From assembly GCA_944470555.2 (NCBI GenBank), contig OX104134.1:7853248-7917247 (forward strand): DNA of 64,000 nt, in the 5' to 3' direction. The position numbers and the translations under genes were made by a program. Every line of letters starts with the position of its first letter. The stretch's first letter is position 1. Below the pieces are notes generated by a model. It made no database searches, was not told where the DNA came from, and saw nothing but the letters and a program-made list of their open reading frames with translations. This DNA comes from Heterobilharzia americana. Its lineage: Eukaryota; Platyhelminthes; Trematoda; Strigeidida; Schistosomatidae. Below are positions 46,501-57,372 of the stretch, in pieces.

Positions 46501-48044
46501 GAGTTCTGCTGGACAACGAAAACACCAAAGCCGTGTTCAGTGAGAAGTTGGCTAGGCAGTTATCGGAACAAAAGACTGTCACTCATCCAGAAGAAGCTTG
46601 GTGCCATCTTCAGTCTACTGTAAAAGCAGCACTGGAGACTGTAGCCGACTCCAAGATAATGGCTAAAAAGAGCCAGTGGATATCAGCAGCTTCTTCCAAA
46701 CTAATGGATGCACGTGAATGCATCCCTGCAGGCTCTGAGTACAATGAAGAGCGAGCGCAACTTAAAAATAAACTGACGAAAAGTCTGCGCAACGATCGTG
46801 AACAGTGGTGGGCAGCAAAGGCTAAAGAGATGGAAAAGGCAGCGGCGATCGGTAACAGTAGACAGTTATTTAGACTTATTAAGGAGACTGGGGGGAAATG
46901 GTCAACAACAGTTAGTGAGGTTATAGCGGAGAAGGACGGATCTGCGATTCACTCGCAGGGAAGGCGACTGGGACGATGGGCAGAACACTTTGAGGAACAG
47001 TTTAACTGGCCTCCAGCCACCATTGCGCTGCCCGCTATCCAGTCGGACCCTGAATGGGACATAGAGACAGGTCCCCCAACACTAGAAGAAGTTGAGAAAG
47101 CGGTAGGTAGCCTGAAACGGGGAAGGGCAGCAGGACCAGACGGACTACCTGCTGAGGTATACAAGAATGGTGGTAGAGTTCTCTTAGTCAGGCTAACGGA
47201 AGTGTTAGCCAGTATATGGGAATCAAATACGATCCCCTCCGACTGGTCTAAGTCACTCATCATCCCAGTCTTCAAGAAAGGCGAGAAGTCCTCTTGTGAT
47301 AACCACAGAGGAATCAGCCTGACAAACATAGTGTCTAAGATCCTAAGTTCTATAATTCTCCGACGCCTGAGTGGAGCTCGGGAACAGCAAGCCCGAGAAA
47401 ACCAGGCAGGCTTTAGACCTGGCCGTGGATGTATCGACCAAATATTCACACTGCGCCAGGTCCTGGAACATAGGCATGCTTACAGACGCCCGACAATAGC
47501 TGTATTTCTCGACCTGAAGGCGGCATTTGACTCCGTTGATCGAGAAGTCTTATGGCAGTGTCTGTCACTGAAAGGCGTGCCTAGTAAGTACATCACCTTA
47601 TTGAAAGCTCTCTACTCGAACACTTGTGGGCATGTTAGAGCCTATGGTGAGTTGTCCAGGGAGCTATACTCATCAAGTGGTGTCCGTCAAGGATGCCCAC
47701 TATCCCCATTCTTATTTAATTTTATCATAGATATTCTTATGGAGGTTTCCCTCTCGTCACCTAATTACAAAAACGTTGACCGAATCACAGGTGAATTTTC
47801 TTTAGATCTAGAATATGCAGATGACATAGTCCTGTTAGGTGAAGACGCTGACAAGATGCAGAGTCTTCTGAACACTTTGAGTGGGAATTTGAGAATGTTT
47901 GGGATGCGATTTTCACCACCCAAATGCAAATTTTTGCTCCAGGACTGGTCTTCAGCGGTACCGCGGTTAACAATAGAGAGTGAAGTGGTTGAGTGTGTTG
48001 ACCACTTCACTTACCTGGGAAGTAGGATCAACCCTAGTGGCTAG
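46490..48044 (+). CDS. SR2-like reverse transcriptase (long open frame)
   Basis: About 518 open codons (the frame is open from 46362, but the protein logically starts after the shift near 46487). Order: linker (KAVFSEKLARQLSEQKTVTH, WISAASSKLMDARECI), RT start (LEEVEKAVGSLKRGRAAGPD), NHRGISLTNIVSKILSSIIL, ENQAGFRPGRGCIDQIFTLR, motif A FLDLKAAFDSVDREVLW, GVRQGCPLSPFLFNFIID, motif C LEYADDIVLLGEDADKMQS, and the thumb region YLGSRINPSG. The YADD catalytic aspartates and the motif A aspartate are present. It makes cDNA by target-primed reverse transcription. It is separated from the endonuclease by a frameshift and stops prematurely at 48044. Confidence 0.88.
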
Positions 48045-48662
48045 CTCAGTGGCCGATGAAATCTCTGCACGGATACAAAAGGCTCGATTGGCTTTTGCCA
48101 ATTTGCCCCCACCTATGGCGCCGCCGTGATATTCGTTTGTCTATTAAGGGTCGCGTGTACTGCACAGCAGTCCGCTCTGTTCTACTGTATGGCTGTGAAA
48201 CATGGCCATTCAAGGTGGAAGACAAGAGAAGGCTGGCCCAGGTGTTTTTTGACCACCGTTGCCTTCGTAGTATAAGACGTATTCCGTGGTGTCACCACGT
48301 GAATAACGCACAAGTTAGGTGTAGAGTTTTAGGGAGAAGAGGTAAGTCAGTTGACAAGGTTATGAACCTTCATCGACTGAGATGGTTGGGACACGTACTA
48401 CGTATGCCTAGTCACCGATTGCCTCGTCACACAATGTTGGCTGAGGTGGGTCCAGGCTGGAAAAAGGCCCGAGGTGGCCAGACTAAAACATGGCACTAAT
48501 GTATGAAGTCTCTGACTGTTGGTTTAAGCCATGTAGGACGATGCAGACTAGGTGGTTGGGGTCCACGGGACAAGAGGAACCAGTGGTTGGAGACCTTAGG
48601 TGATATGGCTCAGAACCGATGTCAGTGGCGCAGATGTATTCACACATTATCCTCATCTTAAT
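48045..48662 (+). pseudogene. SR2-like C-terminal domain, frameshifted
   Basis: After 48044 the frame shifts twice (near 48045 and 48085-48110). It continues IKGRVYCTAVRSVLLYGCET, WPFKVEDKRRLAQVFFDHRC, LRWLGHVLRMPSHRLPRH. A TAA at 48497-48499 then interrupts, and the same frame resumes as MKSLTVGLSHVGRCRLGGWG, NQWLETLGDMAQNRCQWRRC to a final stop at about 48662. Family B has a parallel LYGSETW...WIGH...LRRP block, which is normal for RTE/CR1-type C-termini. Confidence 0.8.
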
Positions 48663-48866
48663 AACACTATACCGAATCTTACCATTTTGTCACTCCTCTT
48701 TCCTTTCTTCTCGTACTTTATATTTCTTTTGACTGCATTCACTTATCTTCATCATTCACCTCACTACCTTTCTACTTGATGAACTGACGTGAGGTGTGGT
48801 AACTCGGACAGTTACGCAGTAATGCCTGGTCCTATGTTGATAATGATTGATTGATTAATTGATTGA

Positions 48867-48878
48867 TTAAATTCATCT
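48867..48878. repeat. 3' target-site duplication of SR2-like element
   Basis: TTAAATTCATCT, partner of 44943-44954. Confidence 0.85.
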
Positions 48879-48879
48879 T

Positions 48880-50000
48880 AGTCCTAATCTATTTTTATGA
48901 TCATGATTGTCTTGCTTACTTTGCTAACATTTGTGTCTGATAACTGACTCTAAAATCTCCACCCTTACTTCGTAAAAAGCCCATAATAATCAACCGTTCC
49001 AGTAAAACCTTCAACTTTCAGCTTTCCCACTCTCTTTCAATCTTTATTCGTTTCATTCGCCACTAATAACCTGTAAGCAACTGAGAATACAGCGAAATAA
49101 AATGAATGCTGCAAATTTTTATTATCGTGCTATTCAAATTCGGGAAGAAAACCAAATGATTGGACCTATAATATGTGTGATAATTTATGGACCAGCCGAG
49201 GCCTCAACCAATATCATGATTTTTTAAGTCACTAACTATATATTCCTCATTTAAATCACAAATTGACTAATCACAATGACAGCGTTAAATAGGTAATCAC
49301 TGATGTGAGTAAAGATATAGATGAATATTTTTGCCTCTCTGCCTACAATTAAACTGGAGTAAAGTTTTTGATACACAGATACATATTTCTCTTCGGAGAA
49401 GCATAATGTACACCAAAGTTTCTTTCTAAATAGGTATTCTAAACCCCTTAAAACTCGGTGACATCCTCATGTAAAATGAATACATGATAATAAGAATCTT
49501 TATACATCAATCATTCAAAGTAACTAAAGAATTAATCATCCAACGATCCTGCAGATAAATATCTCGCACGCTTTTTCCAATATTGGAAAAGAAATATATT
49601 CACTTCATAGGATATACGTGAAAGCTAAGTAATAATAATAATAACTTCAAATCGCATCATCACAAACTGTTTTTAAGTCGTACTGTTGGGTGTGATTTTC
49701 CTAATCTAACCTGATTAAAGTGCACTGAACTCGACAGAATCGTCGCACATACACCAGATTTACAGTCATAGTTAATAATTTACTCATCACATTTCAAAAG
49801 ATTTGAAAGATTAGTTTTTATAAGAGCTTTCAGTCTTGCTCCAGAGGCTATGCAGTTAAATATTATTATGTTCATTAACAACTCTGTCAGGTACAGTTAT
49901 GTACGGACGCTTATCTGATAGAGTACTTTCGGGAATGTGTTTGCAAATCCGTGCGGAGAAACTAACGACATAGATGATAAATATACATCTAGTGTTACTG
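48880..50000. other. HMGR intron, nothing recognised
   Basis: No exon or repeat can be supported on either strand. Confidence 0.45.
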
Positions 50001-50004
50001 CGCA

Positions 50005-50465
50005 CCGGTCTAAATTGCTACAACTTTCATACGAACAAAACCATGATTAGTCGTAAGAAAATAACATATAGTATAGTATGAGCAGATGAAGGAAACGCTA
50101 AATACATGACAACAAGATTAACAGTATTCAGATAAAGATCGGGTACGAACGCATCTACATAACTGTCACTGATTCTGTAAAATACCTCTTGAATCTTCAA
50201 CATATGACATCCGTTATCTTTTGGAATCCAACCAGGAAACCGAATCCTTTCTACACGTTTCACAACAGGAGTTAAAGACCTCAAGACCTAATACTTTTTC
50301 ATTATCCCATTGCTTTTTGCTATTTCTTGCATAATCCTTTACCACATAACAGGGTTTGCCGTGATAGATACTGAGTAAGCATTCGTGACACATGTCCCAG
50401 TCATCTGAAACGATAGAGACTAGCAAAGTCACCAGACAACTTACCTCTGTCACCTAAACTCTACC
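50005..50465 (-). mobile_element. Degraded SR2-like 3' fragment
   Basis: On the minus strand near 50400, translation around the frames gives WLGHVSRMLTQYLSRQTLLC, matching LRWLGHVLRMPSHRLPRHTM at 48.38 kb. The rest is too worn to follow. The two overlapping open frames here are by-products of that decay. Confidence 0.5.
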
Positions 50466-50469
50466 CTTG

Positions 50470-51320
50470 ACTCCTAAGACACTGACCGGGTGGCACTCCG
50501 ACAGGCCATTGTTACAAATACTAGAGTGGTCGAACACCTGAGGCCTACTCATGTCCTCCATCTTTAACGGCGATCTTCCACAGCCACATGGTAGGGGAAA
50601 GCGAAAGGTAGGGCACTACACTAGACCCTGAATAGGTGAGCAGATATCACGACAGCGCTAGAGATGGTAAGGGTTGGTAAAAGGCAGTCGAGTTTTTGGT
50701 ATGCGTACATTAATTTCGTTGGTCACTCACTGACCCATACAGAAGTGAACCCAACCACCTCCATTTCTCCCTAGTGTTACACCGGGCACCAAATAACGTC
50801 AGTCCTGAGGTACCGATTTGCATGTGGGTCATGAGAAACGCATCCCAGACCTTATAGAAGTGTCACTCGAGAGGTTTAAAAGACCATCTCTTGTCTGCAT
50901 CTAAAGGAACTGTATTATATGAGTACTCTAATTTTTAAAAAGAAGTCTCCTGAGACAAGATCAATCCGTATGAAGTTAAATGAAAACAGGGAGGCTACCA
51001 TGAACACATTTATAGCAAAGCCTGATAAAAATAAAGCGAGAATTGCTAATGGATGCTAGGCGAAACGTACAATTCAACTCAAGCCGTAACACGAAGAAGC
51101 ATGTTTGAGTTTAAAATTTCTAGGAGCTTGAGAAACTTATCCCGCACCACCTGGAACAAAAGAAACCAAGATAAGATCTAGCTGAGGAAATCGAATACCA
51201 ACTACAGGCCAACAAATATGATGCTCACAAATGCACTTGCATTTGAAAACCTGACGTATGGTGATGGCTGCAACCTTCTGGCAGGTAGGACGAAAAGCAC
51301 TTATCGGTTACGTTAATGTT
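50470..51320. other. Repeat-like debris, unassigned
   Basis: Composition is less A/T-rich than the flanks and suggests old transposon sequence, but I find no motif or matching copy in the window. Confidence 0.35.
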
Positions 51321-51329
51321 TTACTTTCG

Positions 51330-52600
51330 ACGGTGAAGTCACAAAGAAAACTGAATAGGGCTTTTCTAGCAATGAGATGTTTCCGACAATGACAAGCAGT
51401 CAAGATCCATGCTGCCCTCTCAATGGGAAGAGAGGTTTGACTAGCTTGGCGTGGAAAATAGCACGTTTCTCTGATATGCAGTAGGTATTCTGGTACCGTC
51501 AGTATGGGTATTTTTGTCCGGCGATATCAAACTATAATCTTAATCCAAAACCCTTGAGAAAGACATATGTGACTAGCTTCAAGTAGATGTTCTGTGGGCT
51601 CTACAGTCATACAAAGTCAATGGCTTGACTTTTAGGTAGCTCACAGAACTAAGTTATCCAGTGTGGCCAACTGGAAAGTACTACAGGTGAATGGGTTTCA
51701 CTAAAATCGTGTCCACGTTTCTAAGCTCGACAGTTATCCAATGCCACTGAGGCTTAAGAACAGCAAAGTCGAGAAATCCTCGTAGGTTTCAGACCTAAAC
51801 GAGGGTGCATCGATCAGACCTTTGTTCATCGTCCGGTTATGGGAACTAGGCTTCCTTACCAGTGGTTAGCATTTGCCATATTCGTAGTCTTGAAGGAGGC
51901 ATTGGACTCTATTGACTGAGAGGTGTTGTGGCAGTATCTGACTGCAAAGAAAATACTCAACAGGCATTTTGTGATGATCAAAACTTTACTGCAACTGATG
52001 CAGCCATGTAAGGCTTTATGAGGATCTCATCCGATGACAAGCAGTGGGGTTCTCCAGGGATGCGCGTTGTCATCATACCTGTTTAATTTCGCTATTGATG
52101 TATCAATGTTCATAACCTTAGGTACATCTGCCTTCTCCTCCTATTTATCCTTTTAACCTTACTGTGATGTGTGCAACTTGAATCGACGCACTTCTGTCCG
52201 AGCTCGTAATTTGATATCTGTTTGTCTGAATAAATATTTACGTTAGTACTGAAATACAAGTTGGGAAGCAATGTTTCGATGTAGAAGTAACGGGAATGTG
52301 AAAAGGGTGGAAAAAAGGAAACAGAACTTCAGAAGCTGAACACGAAAAGGATCGTTCAGCACGTATTTACAGTCAGAGAGGATAGCGAGTAAAACAGTAC
52401 ATGTAAGTTCCCCATGCGACAAAGCATACAGCACGTATGAAAGCATTGCGAAGCTTGTTGATCAGAGCCAGCAAGTGAGGTGGAAGCAGTTGGTACATCT
52501 GACACTAGTAGAAAGCTGTTTCAGCTCACTGTAGTTGCAGGTAGCAAGAAGTCTACAACCGTTGAGACTAGTTGGAGGCTATCATATTTAACTCCCATGT
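51330..52600 (+). mobile_element. Rearranged SR2-like remnant
   Basis: Three blocks match the 44955-48866 element in scrambled order. 51390-51700 matches the 5' UTR (45215-45500; shared CTTCAAGTAGATGTTCTGTG). 51735-52110 matches the RT (47370-47710: CGATCAGACCTTTGTTCATC, GGCATTGGACTCTATTGACTG and GTGGGGTTCTCCAGGGATGC). 52440-52590 matches the linker (46790-46920; AGAAAGCTGTTTCAGCTCAC, AAGAAGTCTACAACCGTTGAG). Motif A has a TGA. Fully dead. Confidence 0.65.
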
Positions 52601-52604
52601 GCTA

Positions 52605-54200
52605 ACCAACATTTCAGTTCTTCTAACTAACACTTCCCGAGTATCATCCTTAAATGTCTTTAGTACTAAACCATGTGAGCCTGCCACCGTTTATCTTTTT
52701 CAGGTTCGTTAGAGCCGTCGCAACATTTGCAAGAGTTGGAGGACTTATCTCAGTGTTTTAATTAGGATTCGACTGAACAGGAGCAATTGAAGGTTAGCTA
52801 CAACCCGGTTGAAATATTCCTCACTACTCCACCTAGCATCCCATTCGTCAACTGTTACTTATTGCCATAGTTCTTCACACGCTTTTAGTCTTCGTTACCC
52901 ACCCCTGCTCACAGTTGCCGTGTAGGTTTTTTATCAGTCTATATTTGTGCTTCTTTCGCTTCTCATCCTGCTTGGGGCCAACAAGAATGTAATCATCTGT
53001 TTCCATTAATTCAGAAGAAGCTGCTGAAATCCCCCGACACTATCTAACCACTTTCCGAGTCTCTAGCGATGCGCTCACAACAGGATGGAGATGATATAAG
53101 GCTTCTTCCGTATGAGTGACGTCGTTCTGTTTGGATAGCTGTCTAGTCACTTCATCAGTGGAGGTGGTCTTAGCATCCTCATCATCGAGCTGAAGTCAGG
53201 ACGATCTTACAGCTGTAGCTTTCTACTTCCATTCAGGTGCACACATATAGTGGTGCTCGAACCACTCTCTTAACACGTGCTCCAGAAGGAGCAACAATCA
53301 CCCACTGACCCTCTCCAGTCGTAATTCGTAGCAAAATGGTTAGTTTGAGGTCGGTGGACGCCATTTCAGACAACATCTCTCTTTATATCTGAAGTTCGTG
53401 CCGATCAGAAATGGGTGGTCAACATAGCACAGTTGTAGCAGGCGATCACCGGTATGCGTATATTTGGTTGAAATTTCGAAAGTGGAGATTGAGTGCTTTT
53501 CTGCTGGGCATAGGCTACTTTCTTGTGCATCGAAACCACTTGCTAAGGCCACGATATCTAAATTTTAAGCTCTAAGTAGGAGGTTGGCAGTTTTGAAACG
53601 AACTTACTTTTCGTGTTATTGGTAACAGAGGACAGAAGAGAAGGATGAATGTATTATATAAGGGGTCAGCTACTTCAAATATTCTACTTGTCCTTTCAAT
53701 ACGGAAGACATGTGCTACTAGTCGCGCGAAGGCACACCTGCAGCCTTCGAACCCTAGTTAGCAGCCCAACCTTGCCTTTCTACCCTATTATTATTCAGCT
53801 ATTTAACGATATCTGAATAACCGGTTTTTACTGGGACACCAGGCAATTTTCGGTGAACCTTTTGAGTCAATTTGTTCGAACTGCAGTCAGTGGGTAGGTA
53901 AGTGGGGATCACAATTCTTTATATGCATTAACTGTACTACTTAGTTACAACATAGGACGTGTACGCTTGCCAATTGGACCCAGTCAAGCAGTGCATTTTC
54001 TACCTTAGGACTTGAAGTAATACCTACAGTAAAGATCCCACGACAGCTAGCCACTGAATATCCAGAAACTCGAGGAGCAAATTTTATAGAATTTCTATAT
54101 TGGTGTGATGACGTTAAGCGAGTAGTCATACCGGTATCCTGTATGAGTGTCTTAAACACAGAACACGTCTATGGCCTGAGATTACTAAATTTTGGTTAGC
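52605..54200 (-). mobile_element. Old antisense SR2-like element, part 1 (interrupted by B2)
   Basis: Read on the minus strand from 54200 down: ETRIQ-like frame at 54159-53941 (NSIKFAPRVSGYSVASCRGI), endonuclease frame at 53552-53340 (AEKHSISTFEIS, TGDRLLQLCYVDHPFLIGTN, FRYKERCCLKWRPP), a linker near 53170-53020 (RQLSKQNDVTHTEEAL) and the RT start near 52740-52620. It parallels 45800-47220 of the SR2-like copy. Its 5' part continues on the far side of B2 at 57373-58175. Confidence 0.75.
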
Positions 54201-54216
54201 AAAGCTTGCTATCCAA
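54201..54216. repeat. 5' target-site duplication of B2
   Basis: AAAGCTTGCTATCCAA, an exact 16-base match to 57357-57372. Confidence 0.95.
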
Positions 54217-54463
54217 CCTCGCCTGGTTAACTAGTTTACTAGTTACTAGCCGGTCCTAAGCCCGGGTAAAGAGGGAAGGTTGGGCATAGAGCTAGCAACC
54301 CTACCCCAGAAAACAACTTCAACCGCTAAAGAAACTTCAAAGCACAAACAAAATATAAAAAATAAAAACAAACTTATTCCCCGCTGGAATCGGAGAGGCG
54401 AAATGACGCCAGTTGGTGAAAGCCTTTGGGAAGCCAATTGGCCGATGTATCTTCTCTCCCTCG

Positions 54464-55500
54464 ATGAAAGCGAAAGTAAACGTGGGGACATGGAATGTCC
54501 GTACGATGTTTGAACCCAGTAAGGCAGCCCAGATTGCAAAGGAGATGAGAAGGTATCACATCGAAGTGCTTGGAATTTGCGAAAGCAGATGGAATGGGAG
54601 TGGACTCTCCAAACTGTCAACTGGAGAATCAATAATCTACTCCGATAGTGTCACCCAGACGCCAACCACGAGCACACTGAGGGAGTAGCTATCATGATGT
54701 CCTCAAGAGCATCGAAGGCTCTCATGCAGTGGGAACCAATCTCTTTCGGCATCACGATCATGACAGCAATATTGGTTCAACTCAAAAGCAAGGAAGGTCA
54801 CAATCATACAATGCTATGCACCTACAAATAATGCAGAGCAAGAGAAAAAGGAGGATTTCTACAGACAACTTCAATCAACACTGGACAAGACGTCAGTTGT
54901 TCGCAGAATTCTATGCATTCAAAGATTTGGTGATTGGAGGCAGTGTGTTCAGGCACAAAGATATCCACAAAGCGACATGGATTTCACCAGACACCACGCA
55001 CACACTAAAAATCAAATCGACTTTATCTCAATCTCAAGAAAATGGAGACGCAGTCTACTCGACACAAGGTCAAGAAGAGGAGCAAATGTTGGTTCAGACC
55101 ACTATCTTGTGCAAGGAACCTTCCAAATCAAGTTGAAAGCCTTTAAGGAAACTGGTGATAGACCTCAATTCAAGTACAACACTCGGAAACTGAAGGATGA
55201 AACTACAAAGGAGATCTTCAAGGCAGCCAGCCATCAAGACAAAATGGGAGATATCGAGCAACATCCCTGAAGAAACCTGTGTGGAAGAACACTGGAAGTC
55301 TTTGAAAGCTATGTGGAAAGAAACCTGCACAACAGTATTAGGAAGGAAGAAGAAAGAAGATAAGGAATGGATCTCGACGGATACCTGGAAGCTGATAGAG
55401 GAGAGGAGGATGGTGAAGCAGAAGATAAACCAGTGCAAGGATGCTCAACGACAAGAGGAACTGAGCACAATGTATAAAACACTAACTGGACAAAGAAGTG
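54464..55500 (+). pseudogene. B2 endonuclease and linker, deleted and frameshifted
   Basis: The first frame encodes MKAKVNVGTWNVRTMFEPSK, MRRYHIEVLGICESRWNGSG, LSTGESIIYSD up to 54688. At about 54899 roughly 115 bases present in B1 (MNARQG... to ELFGDLCTF) are missing, which removes the catalytic GDMN loop. A later frame gives HTKNQIDFISISRKWRRSLL, RRGANVGSDHYLVQGTFQIK (IDF and SDH positions), and another gives EEHWKSLKAMWKETCTTVLG. Frames change at least four times before the RT frame at 55498. The domain cannot cut DNA. Confidence 0.85.
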
Positions 55501-57204
55501 AAGAAGAGTGCACGGAAAGACAAACGACACTTCTACGACACACTGGCAAGTGAAGCAGAACAGGCTGCAGGTAAGAGAGACCTGACGACATTGTATCAAA
55601 TAACCAGGTTGCTATCAGGGAAGAGACCAACACAGATGAAACCAATAAAAGATGAAGAAGGAAATTTAATTACAAAAGAAGAGAAACAGAGGAAACGATG
55701 GGCCGACCACTTCAAGAAGCTTTTGAATCGACCACCACCACCACCTGCACTTCGTCCAGAAATACCACCTGCAGCCGCTGAATTACAAGTGAACATAAAT
55801 CCCCCAACGAAAATGGAAGTCCTGAACGCCATAAAGCTACTGAAATGCGGGAAAGCAGCAGGACCAGATGGAATACCGCCAGAAGCACTGAGAACAGATG
55901 CAGAGACAACAGCGGACATGCTCACACCACTATTGCAGAAGGTGTGGAAGGAAGAGAAGGTACCTGACGATTGGAAGAAGGGTTACCTTGTCAAACTGCC
56001 GAAGAAGGGAGACCTGAGTGCTTGCAAGAACTGGCGCGGAATCACTCTCCTGTCCACCCAAAGTAAAATATTAAGCCGCATCATCCTAGAGAGGCTTAAA
56101 GACGCACTGGATTCAAAACTGCGACCGGAACAGGCAGGCTTCAGGAAGTACAAATCATGTGCAGACCAAATTGCAACGCTTCGTATCATCATAGAACAGA
56201 GCATAGAATGGCAATCAGCTCTCTACCTCAACTTCATCGACTTTGAGAAGGCCTTTGACAGCGTCGACCGAGAAGTAATTTGGAAACTGCTTCAATACTA
56301 CGGAGTACCACAAACCTTTATCCGCCTCATTCAACAACTATATGAAGATGCCACATGCCAAGTAATCCACAATGGAAAGCTCAGTGATGCCTTTGAAGTG
56401 AAGACAGGAGTGAAACAAGGTTGCCTACTATCCCCCATGATATTCCTTATTGTGGTGGACTGGATCATGCAGCAAACAGTAGGCAGCGAGAAGAGGGGGA
56501 TACACTGGACGACGGAAAAGAACCTAGAAGACTTGGATTTCGCCGATGACTTATGCCTAATGTCACACAAACTTGAAGATCTGCAGGCAAAAACTAACAA
56601 GTTGATAGAAGAGGCAGCTAAGACGGGACTTCAGGTGAATATAGAGAAGACAGAAGTGATGAAGATACCGCACCACCACCATCAACAACAACAACAAACT
56701 CCAATCACCGTCAACGGGAGAAACTTAAAGGAAGTAACCTCCTTCACTTATCTAGGAAGCACTGTTTCAACTACAGGCGGGACGGACGAGGACGTCAAAG
56801 TCAGAATCGGAAAAGCAAGACAGGCGTTCATTAGCCTGAAACCAGTGTGGAGATCTTCTGCACTCAGCATGCGGAACAAGATACGGATTTTCAACACCAA
56901 CGTCAAGTCAGTGCTCTTGTATGGTTCAGAGACTTGGCGCGTCACGAAAGGCATTTCCAATAAACTACAGACATTCATCAACAACTGCTTACGCTCGCTG
57001 CTGAAGATCAGATGGCCAGAAAAAATAAGCAACAAGGAACTCTGGGAACGAACCAACCAAGAACCTATCACACAACAAATATGCAGGAAGAAGTGGAGAT
57101 GGATTGGCCATGCACTGAGAAGGCCGACTGAGGACATCACGCGTCAGGCCAGGTACTCGAGTGGAATCCCCATGGGAAGCGACGAGTTGGACGTCCGAGG
57201 GTGA
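55498..57204 (+). CDS. B2 reverse transcriptase (568 open codons)
   Basis: The reading frame is open from a Met at 55498, which is only the first in-frame Met after a frameshift. Order: PPPPPALRPEIPPAAAELQV (a short Pro codon expansion), TKMEVLNAIKLLKCGKAAGP, DDWKKGYLVKLPKKGDLSAC, NWRGITLLSTQSKILSRIIL, RPEQAGFRKYKSCADQIATL, motif A LNFIDFEKAFDSVDREVIW (residues about 243-260), KTGVKQGCLLSPMIFLIVVD (about 302-321), motif C LDFADDLCLMS (about 346-356), a His/Gln run before TPITVNGRNLKEVTSFTYLG, then LLYGSETWRVTKGISNKLQT and WRWIGHALRRPTEDITRQA. All RT catalytic aspartates are present. A shift near 57140 moves the true C-terminus into another frame ending NPRD-stop at the TAA tail (about 57340). 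Confidence 0.92.
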   Translation: MKKSARKDKRHFYDTLASEAEQAAGKRDLTTLYQITRLLSGKRPTQMKPIKDEEGNLITKEEKQRKRWADHFKKLLNRPPPPPALRPEIPPAAAELQVNINPPTKMEVLNAIKLLKCGKAAGPDGIPPEALRTDAETTADMLTPLLQKVWKEEKVPDDWKKGYLVKLPKKGDLSACKNWRGITLLSTQSKILSRIILERLKDALDSKLRPEQAGFRKYKSCADQIATLRIIIEQSIEWQSALYLNFIDFEKAFDSVDREVIWKLLQYYGVPQTFIRLIQQLYEDATCQVIHNGKLSDAFEVKTGVKQGCLLSPMIFLIVVDWIMQQTVGSEKRGIHWTTEKNLEDLDFADDLCLMSHKLEDLQAKTNKLIEEAAKTGLQVNIEKTEVMKIPHHHHQQQQQTPITVNGRNLKEVTSFTYLGSTVSTTGGTDEDVKVRIGKARQAFISLKPVWRSSALSMRNKIRIFNTNVKSVLLYGSETWRVTKGISNKLQTFINNCLRSLLKIRWPEKISNKELWERTNQEPITQQICRKKWRWIGHALRRPTEDITRQARYSSGIPMGSDELDVRG

Positions 57205-57356
57205 CATGGAGGAGGTCATGCGAGGAGGAAATGAGAGCTTCTGGGCTGTCGTGGAACCAGGTTCAAAAGATCTCAGAGAACAGAGGTCACTGGAGGCGTG
57301 CTACTGAAGCCCTATGTTCCACTAGGAACCCAAGGGACTAATAATAATAATATAAT

Positions 57357-57372
57357 AAAGCTTGCTATCCAA
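57357..57372. repeat. 3' target-site duplication of B2
   Basis: AAAGCTTGCTATCCAA, partner of 54201-54216. Confidence 0.95.

Larger units (their letters stand above)
44955..48866 (+). mobile_element. SR2-like RTE-clade non-LTR retrotransposon (near full length)
   Basis: A 3912-bp insertion with a 12-bp target-site duplication, inside an HMGR intron in antisense to that gene. Order: 5' UTR of about 0.7 kb (44955-45650), endonuclease, reverse transcriptase, a C-terminal domain, and a short 3' UTR ending in TGATTGATTGATTAATTGAT-type repeats. Length, single EN-RT frame and simple-repeat tail fit the schistosome SR2/SjR2 RTE lineage; the name needs alignment to confirm. A few frameshifts and one nonsense codon make this copy inactive. 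Older relatives lie at 50-54.2 kb and 57.4-58.2 kb. Confidence 0.85.
54217..57356 (+). mobile_element. Family B retrotransposon copy B2 (near full length, best preserved)
   Basis: A 3140-bp insertion with a perfect 16-bp target-site duplication, placed inside an older SR2-like element within an HMGR intron. 5' UTR-like sequence runs to about 54460, then endonuclease, linker, RT, C-terminal domain, and a tail of TAATAATAATAATATAATAA. The final ORF stop is the first TAA of this tail. The RT frame is open for 568 codons, the longest in the family here, but the endonuclease is frameshifted and has lost its catalytic GDMN segment. Confidence 0.95.
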
